This document shows, piece after piece, positions 8,123 to 11,422 of a stretch of 11,422 nt of DNA. Under the pieces are notes generated by a model. It was not told the origin of the DNA and made no database searches. It saw only the letters and a program-made list of their open reading frames with translations. The stretch's first letter is position 1; each line of letters starts with the position of its first letter. The translations under genes and the position numbers were made by a program. Source of the DNA: Alphaproteobacteria bacterium. GTDB lineage: Bacteria > Pseudomonadota > Alphaproteobacteria > Caulobacterales > Caulobacteraceae. The stretch lies in the NCBI GenBank assembly GCA_018895795.1, contig JAHINZ010000299.1, positions 1 through 11,422 on the forward strand, given 5' to 3'.

Positions 8123-8877
8123 ACCTTCAAGGTCTCGATCAGGGCGCGTCCGAAATAGTCCCGCGTCTGACCAAACAGGTCGGGCCGGTACTTGGCGCGC
8201 GGATCATTGGCCCGGTCGTCATCGAAGGCGTGGGTGGCGTCGGCGTGGAAGACGGTGTCGACCGCCAGGCCGTCCCGGGTCAGCCGCTCCAGCGCCCGGC
8301 TGGGCGACTTCCAGCCGACCACCCGGTCCTTGCCGGCCAGAACCGACCAGACCTTGGGCCCTTCGCCGCCCCAGCCCCGGCGCTCGGTCAGGCCGGGATA
8401 GCCGGCATAGGGATAGACCAGCAGCGCGCCCTTCACCTGGTTCCGCAAGCGCGCGGGATCGGCGTCGACCAGACCCGTCGCGCGGGCCGCGTCCTCGCCC
8501 ACCGCATAGGCGTCCATGATCGTCCAGCCGCCATGGCTCCAGCCGGCCAGGAAGACCTGATCGTGATCGGCCCAGGCCTGGGCTTCCAGCCAGGCCAGGA
8601 CCGCGAACAGATCCGCCGCGCGCTTGACGCCCGGCAGCTTGGTCCCGGTGCAGACAAACAGCATGGCGTTCAGGGACGAGATGCCGCGCGGCCTGAACGA
8701 ATCGACGACGATGGCGGCGTAGCCGGCTTCGACCGCCGTCCGCGCATAGGCTTCCAGGAACGGCGTCTTGCCGCCGCAGCCGTGCAGGATCAGCGCCACC
8801 GGAAAGGGGCCGGCGCCCTCGGGCTTGAAGACCCGGGAATGCTCGACGACCTTGGCTCCCCAGGCGGCGCTGTCCAT
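8119..8877 (-). CDS. Dienelactone-hydrolase-type alpha/beta hydrolase
   Basis: A 252-residue cytoplasmic alpha/beta hydrolase with no signal peptide. HGCGG (32-36) is the usual oxyanion-hole strand end. GWSHGG (112-117) is the nucleophile elbow with Ser114. LAGKD (180-184) supplies acid Asp184, and ATHAFDD places the catalytic His at 216. Order and spacing fit the dienelactone hydrolase family (PF01738), although classical DLH enzymes use a cysteine nucleophile; the serine suggests an esterase or similar hydrolase with unknown substrate. The ATG at 8877 is preferred over an in-frame TTG one codon upstream; the purine run AAGAGAGAG (8890-8882) precedes it. It lies 64 bases downstream of purH on the same strand, so it is probably read from the purH transcript. 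Its stop overlaps the convergent DUF418 stop by four bases. Confidence 0.85.
   Translation of the reverse strand: MDSAAWGAKVVEHSRVFKPEGAGPFPVALILHGCGGKTPFLEAYARTAVEAGYAAIVVDSFRPRGISSLNAMLFVCTGTKLPGVKRAADLFAVLAWLEAQAWADHDQVFLAGWSHGGWTIMDAYAVGEDAARATGLVDADPARLRNQVKGALLVYPYAGYPGLTERRGWGGEGPKVWSVLAGKDRVVGWKSPSRALERLTRDGLAVDTVFHADATHAFDDDRANDPRAKYRPDLFGQTRDYFGRALIETLKV
8122..8134. repeat. 13-bp odd palindrome at the convergent gene ends
   Basis: GACCTT-C-AAGGTC begins at the last base of the DUF418 stop and lies in the final hydrolase codons (ETLKV). It shares the nine-base core CCTTCAAGG with the palindrome at 6890-6902. It could fold as a small bidirectional hairpin between convergent genes that otherwise have no intergenic terminator, but part of it is fixed by coding. 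Confidence 0.3.
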
Positions 8878-8894
8878 CAAACTCTCTCTTTCGT

Positions 8895-8940
8895 CGCGCG
8901 ACGGGCGCCGAAACCGGCTTCCACTTTCGGCTGTCGCGCG
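8895..8940 (-). terminator. Large two-tier hairpin between purH and the hydrolase gene
   Basis: Starting one base after the purH stop on the minus strand, an outer 8-bp stem CGCGCGAC (plus strand 8895-8902) / GTCGCGCG (8933-8940) encloses a second 7-bp stem GCCGAAA (8907-8913) / TTTCGGC (8925-8931). There is a 4/1 internal loop and an 11-base apical loop. No U-run follows, only ACGAAAGAGAGAG, which holds the hydrolase ribosome site. It could attenuate, process or stabilise the message between two cistrons; a competing 12-bp palindrome, CGTCGCGCGACG, sits at 8892-8903. Confidence 0.5.
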
Positions 8941-8941
8941 T

Positions 8942-10531
8942 CTAGTGCCTGAAGACCCGCACGCCGGTGAAGGCCATGGCCAGGCCCAGCGTGTCGGCCG
9001 CCGCGATCACCTCGGGATCGCGCATCGAGCCGCCCGGCTGGATGATCGCCGTGGCCCCGGCCTCGGCGGCCTGGATCAGGCCGTCGGCGAACGGGAAGAA
9101 GGCTTCCGAGGCGCAGGCGCAGCCCTGCAGGTCCAGGCCGAAATCGGCGGCGCGCAGGGCCGCGATCCGGGCCGAGTCCTTGCGGTTCATCTGGCCGGCG
9201 CCGACGCCCAGGGTCTGGCCGTCGCGGGCATAGACGATGGCGTTGGACTTGACGTGCTTGCCCACGGTGAAGGCGAACAGCATGTCGCGCACTTCGTCGT
9301 CGGTCGGCTGGCGCTTCGTGACGATCTTCAGGTCGGACGCCGTGATCCGCGCGTCGTCCCGCGATTGCACCAGGAAGCCGCCGGCCACGCTTTTGAACGT
9401 ATCGCCGGTCGACAGCGCGTCCGGAAGACCGCCGGTGACCAGCAGGCGCAGGTTCTTCTTGGCCGCGAACACGGCGATGGCGTCGTCATCGGCTTCGGGG
9501 GCGATCACCACCTCGGTGAAGATCTCGACCATGGCCAGGGCCGCCTCTTTCGTCAGGCGCGAATTGACCGCCACGATGCCGCCGAACGCCGAGGTCGGGT
9601 CGCAGGCCAGGGCCCGCTCATAGGCCTGGCGTTGCGAGCCGCCGACGGCCACGCCGCAGGGATTGGCGTGCTTGATGATCGCCACGGCCGGGCCCTGGGC
9701 CGGGTCGAACTCGGCGATCAGCTCGAAGGCCGCGTCGGTGTCGTTGATGTTGTTGTAGCTGAGGTCCTTGCCCTGCAGCTGGGTGGCGGTGGCCACCCCG
9801 ACGCGGGGGCTTGGGAACGCATAGAAGGCCGCCTTCTGGTGCGGGTTCTCGCCATAGCGCATCGTCTGGCGCAGCGCGCCGGCGATGGTCTTGCGGGCCG
9901 GGAAGTCCTGGCCCAGCTGGGCCGCGAACCAGGCCGAGATCGCCGCGTCATAGGCCGCCGTGCGGGCATAGGCCCGGGCCGCCAGGACCTGGCGCAGGGC
10001 CAACGTCGTGCCGCCGGTCTTCAGGGCTTCCAGCACTTCGGCGACGTCCGACGGATCGGTGCAGACCGCCACATAGCCGTGGTTCTTGGCCGCCGAGCGG
10101 ATCATGGCCGGGCCGCCGATGTCGATGTTCTCGACGCATTCGGCGTAGTCGCCGCCCTTGGCCACGGTGGCCTCGAACGGATAGAGGTTCACATACAGGA
10201 TATCGATGCCGCCGATGCCGTGCTCGGCCATGGCCTTGGCGTGTTCCGGCGCGTCGCGCACCCCCAGAAGCCCGCCATGCACGACGGGGTGCAGGGTCTT
10301 GACCCGGCCGTCCATCATTTCGGGGAAGCCGGTCAGGTCCGCGACGTCCTTGACCGGCAGGCCGGCCGCGGCGATCGCCGCCTTGGTGCCGCCGGTCGAG
10401 ACCAGCTCGACGCCCGCCTCGTGCAGGACCCTCGCCGCCTCGACCAGGCCGGTCTTGTCGGAGACCGACAGCAGGGCGCGCTTGGGGGCGACGAGATCGG
10501 GGGCGGACGGATAGTCAGGGGCGGCGGGCAC
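8942..10531 (-). CDS. purH: Bifunctional AICAR transformylase / IMP cyclohydrolase
   Basis: PurH catalyses the last two steps of de novo purine synthesis: AICAR (ZMP) plus 10-formyl-tetrahydrofolate gives FAICAR, which closes to IMP. From the GTG start the protein has 529 residues, the typical bacterial length. The N-terminal MGS-like cyclohydrolase domain shows SVSDKTG (22-28), STGGT (45-49) and GRVKTLHPVVHGG (75-87). The transformylase domain shows RYGENPHQ (225-232), the catalytic KHANPCG with Lys287-His288, SAFGGIVAVN, KSNAIVYARDGQ, FFPFADGL and QPGGSMRD near the end. The start is taken as GTG at 10531 because GGAG (10542-10539) lies 7 bases before it. A longer frame from TTG at 10558 would start inside the riboswitch region and adds nine residues without a ribosome site. 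It is controlled by a ZTP riboswitch, and the hydrolase gene follows in the same direction. Confidence 0.96.
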   Translation of the reverse strand: MPAAPDYPSAPDLVAPKRALLSVSDKTGLVEAARVLHEAGVELVSTGGTKAAIAAAGLPVKDVADLTGFPEMMDGRVKTLHPVVHGGLLGVRDAPEHAKAMAEHGIGGIDILYVNLYPFEATVAKGGDYAECVENIDIGGPAMIRSAAKNHGYVAVCTDPSDVAEVLEALKTGGTTLALRQVLAARAYARTAAYDAAISAWFAAQLGQDFPARKTIAGALRQTMRYGENPHQKAAFYAFPSPRVGVATATQLQGKDLSYNNINDTDAAFELIAEFDPAQGPAVAIIKHANPCGVAVGGSQRQAYERALACDPTSAFGGIVAVNSRLTKEAALAMVEIFTEVVIAPEADDDAIAVFAAKKNLRLLVTGGLPDALSTGDTFKSVAGGFLVQSRDDARITASDLKIVTKRQPTDDEVRDMLFAFTVGKHVKSNAIVYARDGQTLGVGAGQMNRKDSARIAALRAADFGLDLQGCACASEAFFPFADGLIQAAEAGATAIIQPGGSMRDPEVIAAADTLGLAMAFTGVRVFRH

Positions 10532-10534
10532 GGC

Positions 10535-10566
10535 GGGACTCCGGGTCTGGTGAAACAAGGGAGCCC
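10535..10566 (-). promoter_or_regulatory. Expression platform: Shine-Dalgarno-sequestering helix of purH
   Basis: GGGCUCC (10566-10560), at the 3' edge of the aptamer, can pair with GGAGUCCC (10542-10535), which contains the purH Shine-Dalgarno GGAG, giving seven base pairs with one bulged U and a 17-base loop. The same bases 10565-10562 form the 3' arm of aptamer helix P3, so the two folds exclude each other. Ligand binding should keep P3 and free the ribosome site: a translational ON switch. No U-tract terminator is visible. The pairing is read from the sequence; the mechanism is inferred. Confidence 0.6.
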
Positions 10567-10633
10567 AGGCGCGCGGCTGATGAGGTTCGAGCTCCCCGGT
10601 GGTCGCCCACCTTCAACGCCAGTCACCCGAACG
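10560..10633 (-). ncRNA. ZTP (ZMP/AICAR, pfl motif) riboswitch aptamer in the purH leader
   Basis: All conserved parts of the pfl motif are present on the minus strand, in order. P1 is GUUCG (10632-10628) with CGAAC (10589-10585). It is followed by the conserved GACUGGCG (10624-10617). A hairpin GGUGG-GCGA-CCACC (10611-10598) with a GNRA loop leads into CCGGGGAGC (10599-10591). The second subdomain is P3, AGCC (10578-10575) with GGCU (10565-10562), whose loop contains the conserved CGCCUG. CGCC there can form the pseudoknot with GGCG of the first subdomain. The class senses ZTP/ZMP, which builds up when 10-formyl-folate is short, and purH is a known target whose enzyme consumes ZMP. The promoter places +1 at about the first base of P1. 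Confidence 0.93.
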
Positions 10634-10639
10634 GGGCGG

Positions 10640-10667
10640 AAAATACGGCCGGGGGGCCGGGAGTCAA
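10640..10667 (-). promoter_or_regulatory. purH promoter with GANTC site at the -35
   Basis: On the minus strand TTGACT (10667-10662), 16 bases, TATTTT (10645-10640) is a strong housekeeping-type promoter. The predicted start near 10632-10634 coincides with the first base pair of the riboswitch P1 helix, which supports both calls. TTGACTC includes GACTC (plus strand GAGTC 10661-10665), a CcrM methylation target, in the same position relative to the -35 as in the gdhZ promoter. Confidence 0.7.
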
Positions 10668-10681
10668 TGCGGCGTCTCGCG

Positions 10682-10709
10682 GCGCCGCCTCGGCGGGCGG
10701 GCGCTTTTT
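10682..10709 (+). terminator. Intrinsic-terminator-like hairpin with T5 upstream of the PilZ gene
   Basis: GCGCC (10682-10686) pairs with GGCGC (10700-10704), and inside it GCC (10687-10689) pairs with GGC (10696-10698) with one bulged G. The 6-base loop is TCGGCG and TTTTT (10705-10709) follows directly. It is the only hairpin in the window with a real T-tract, and on the plus strand. No plus-strand gene lies just upstream, so it may stop antisense transcription across purH, or form part of a PilZ leader. Confidence 0.45.
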
Positions 10710-10774
10710 GTGGAACGTCCCGGAAAGAACCTCCCTGTTAACCGTGCCGCCCTATGCTGCGGCGCGTGGAACCG

Positions 10775-11125
10775 ATGTCCTACTCTGAACAGCGCAGCCA
10801 TGCGCGAGAACCCGCGCGCCGCAAGGTGTATCTGGTCAGCGGCAGCGTCGCGGCCAAATGCGGTCTGGTCGACGTCGCCGTGGGCGGCGCGCGCGTCCGG
10901 CTGCCCAGCGCGACCTTGCCGGACGGCGACCTCTATCTGGTCGACATGCGCACCCGGCTGATCCATCTGACCAAGCCCGTCTGGCAGTCCGACCGCGAGG
11001 CGGGCCTGCAGTTCATCGAGACCGATACGCTCGACCACGCCACCGGCGGCGTGATCGGCGCGGCCGAGGCGGCCGCGGCCTTCGCCCGCCGCCGGGCGCG
11101 CGGCAGGGTCAGCCAAGCCTCCTAG
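10775..11125 (+). CDS. Single-domain PilZ protein (probable c-di-GMP binding type)
   Basis: A small soluble protein of 116 residues (123 if the ATG at 10754 is used). It begins MSYSEQRSHAREPARRKVYLV, in the style of small Caulobacter PilZ proteins. The c-di-GMP motif RxxxR is present as R7-S-H-A-R11, overlapping a second as R11-E-P-A-R15. The second motif, (D/N)xSxxG, appears as DVAVGG (33-38), with alanine where serine is usual, so ligand binding may be weakened. VWQSDREAGLQFIE matches the later beta strands of a PilZ barrel. The tail is rich in alanine and arginine and probably flexible. The ATG at 10775 is preferred because GTGGA lies just upstream, whereas nothing like a ribosome site precedes 10754. 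It is divergent from purH; no clear promoter was found. Confidence 0.75.
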   Translation: MSYSEQRSHAREPARRKVYLVSGSVAAKCGLVDVAVGGARVRLPSATLPDGDLYLVDMRTRLIHLTKPVWQSDREAGLQFIETDTLDHATGGVIGAAEAAAAFARRRARGRVSQAS

Positions 11126-11142
11126 CCACGGCCCCTCGACGC

Positions 11143-11157
11143 GGGCGGCGTCCGCCC
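11143..11157 (+). terminator. Short hairpin after the PilZ gene
   Basis: GGGCGG (11143-11148) pairs with CCGCCC (11152-11157) around a three-base loop CGT, 17 bases after the PilZ stop. Its position suits a terminator, but only TGCCT follows, so it lacks the U-tract. Confidence 0.35.
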
Positions 11158-11255
11158 TGCCTCCAACAAGGCCATCCCCAGCGGCGGCGCCCCGATCCCG
11201 GATCTTCGCGCTGTGCGATAGCCTTGCCCAAAAACACCCGTTGAGGCCCTTTCAT

Positions 11256-11301
11256 CTTCCCCCACCGGGGGAGGACGACCGCGATAGCGGTCAGGAGGGG
11301 G
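11256..11301. repeat. Compound palindromic intergenic element
   Basis: CTTCCCCC (11256-11263) pairs with GGGGGAGG (11267-11274) around ACC. A second perfect hairpin, GACCGC-GATA-GCGGTC (11277-11292), follows at once, and then AGGAGGGGG (11293-11301), which could pair with the first C-run instead. This layout resembles GC-rich intergenic palindromic repeats of Caulobacter genomes (recalled, not checked). No coding frame is convincing here. Confidence 0.55.
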
Positions 11302-11350
11302 CAAGCCGCCGCGGCCTCACGCGGAAACCCGCTGAAGGGATGGGAAGGGT

Positions 11351-11421
11351 CGCGGAGCGTCCGGGCCTCGCCCGGATGAGTGAGTAGTGAATACCGTTTC
11401 GACGAAGACGAACGCTCCGCG
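11351..11421. repeat. 10-bp inverted repeat enclosing an inner hairpin
   Basis: CGCGGAGCGT (11351-11360) is the exact reverse complement of ACGCTCCGCG (11412-11421). Just inside it lies CCGGGC-CTC-GCCCGG (11361-11375); that hairpin can grow outwards to nine pairs by borrowing bases of the left arm, so the two folds compete. The 71-base unit could be a structured RNA, an intergenic repeat, or the end of something beyond the window. tRNA features are absent. Confidence 0.4.
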
Positions 11422-11422
11422 C

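Noticed and set aside
6979..8952. 657-codon plus-strand frame across the DUF418 and hydrolase genes
   Set aside because: It is out of frame with DUF418 and antisense to the hydrolase, which has an intact catalytic triad; the translation has no family features.
10712..10739. Possible ECF sigma (EcfG/SigT type) promoter GGAAC...TGTT for the PilZ gene
   Set aside because: The spacer is 19 bases rather than 16-17 and the -10 would be TGTT rather than CGTT, so the match is too poor.
8768..10741. 657-codon plus-strand frame opposite purH
   Set aside because: Antisense to purH, whose motifs are all intact; long open antisense frames are common at this GC content.
10738..10745. CtrA-like half site TTAACCGT upstream of the PilZ gene
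   Set aside because: Only one half of the TTAA-N7-TTAA site is present and no promoter could be placed around it.
11122..11304. 60-codon minus-strand frame after the PilZ gene
   Set aside because: P/G/R-rich translation over palindromic repeats; no ribosome site or recognisable protein feature.
11351..11421. Possible tRNA gene, about 71 bases closed by a terminal stem
   Set aside because: The closing stem is 10 bp rather than 7, there is no T-loop consensus or anticodon arm on either strand, and the inner hairpin competes with the closing stem.

Overview
The window looks like ordinary chromosomal DNA from a GC-rich alphaproteobacterium of the Caulobacterales, most likely Caulobacter or a close relative. 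This rests on the giant NAD-dependent glutamate dehydrogenase (GdhZ type), promoters resembling the Caulobacter housekeeping consensus (TTGACGS, 10-14 bases, GCTANAWC), GANTC (CcrM) sites in the promoters, a ZTP riboswitch on purH, and GC-rich palindromic intergenic elements. I see no mobile element, CRISPR array, phage gene or rRNA/tRNA gene.

Layout, left to right: (1) the 5' part of a HerA/DUF853-type ATPase gene on the minus strand, running off the left edge; (2) a 96-base divergent promoter region; (3) an AI-2E family membrane permease on the plus strand; (4) a 321-base gap with three GC-rich hairpins and a good promoter; (5) gdhZ, 4.86 kb, plus strand; (6) a DUF418/YeiB-like membrane protein, plus strand, whose stop codon overlaps that of (7) a convergent dienelactone-hydrolase-type enzyme on the minus strand; (8) purH, minus strand, upstream of the hydrolase and probably co-transcribed with it, with a large hairpin between them; (9) a purH leader holding a ZTP (pfl) riboswitch behind a clear promoter; (10) a divergent single-domain PilZ protein, plus strand; (11) about 300 bases with no gene but several inverted repeats.

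The genes do not form one pathway. GdhZ deaminates glutamate to 2-oxoglutarate, and in C. crescentus it also links catabolism to cell division. PurH carries out the last two steps of de novo IMP synthesis and consumes ZMP (AICAR), the ligand of the riboswitch in its own leader. The PilZ protein suggests c-di-GMP signalling.

The strongest non-coding result is the ZTP riboswitch. It can be traced base by base: P1, the GCGA-capped hairpin, P3 and the pseudoknot partner. It has a plausible translational expression platform that hides the Shine-Dalgarno sequence of a GTG start, so the longer TTG-started purH reading frame is probably wrong. Both strong promoters (gdhZ and purH) carry a GANTC site overlapping the -35 box. 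I did not find convincing evidence of an undescribed multi-gene system; the leads are regulatory and structural.
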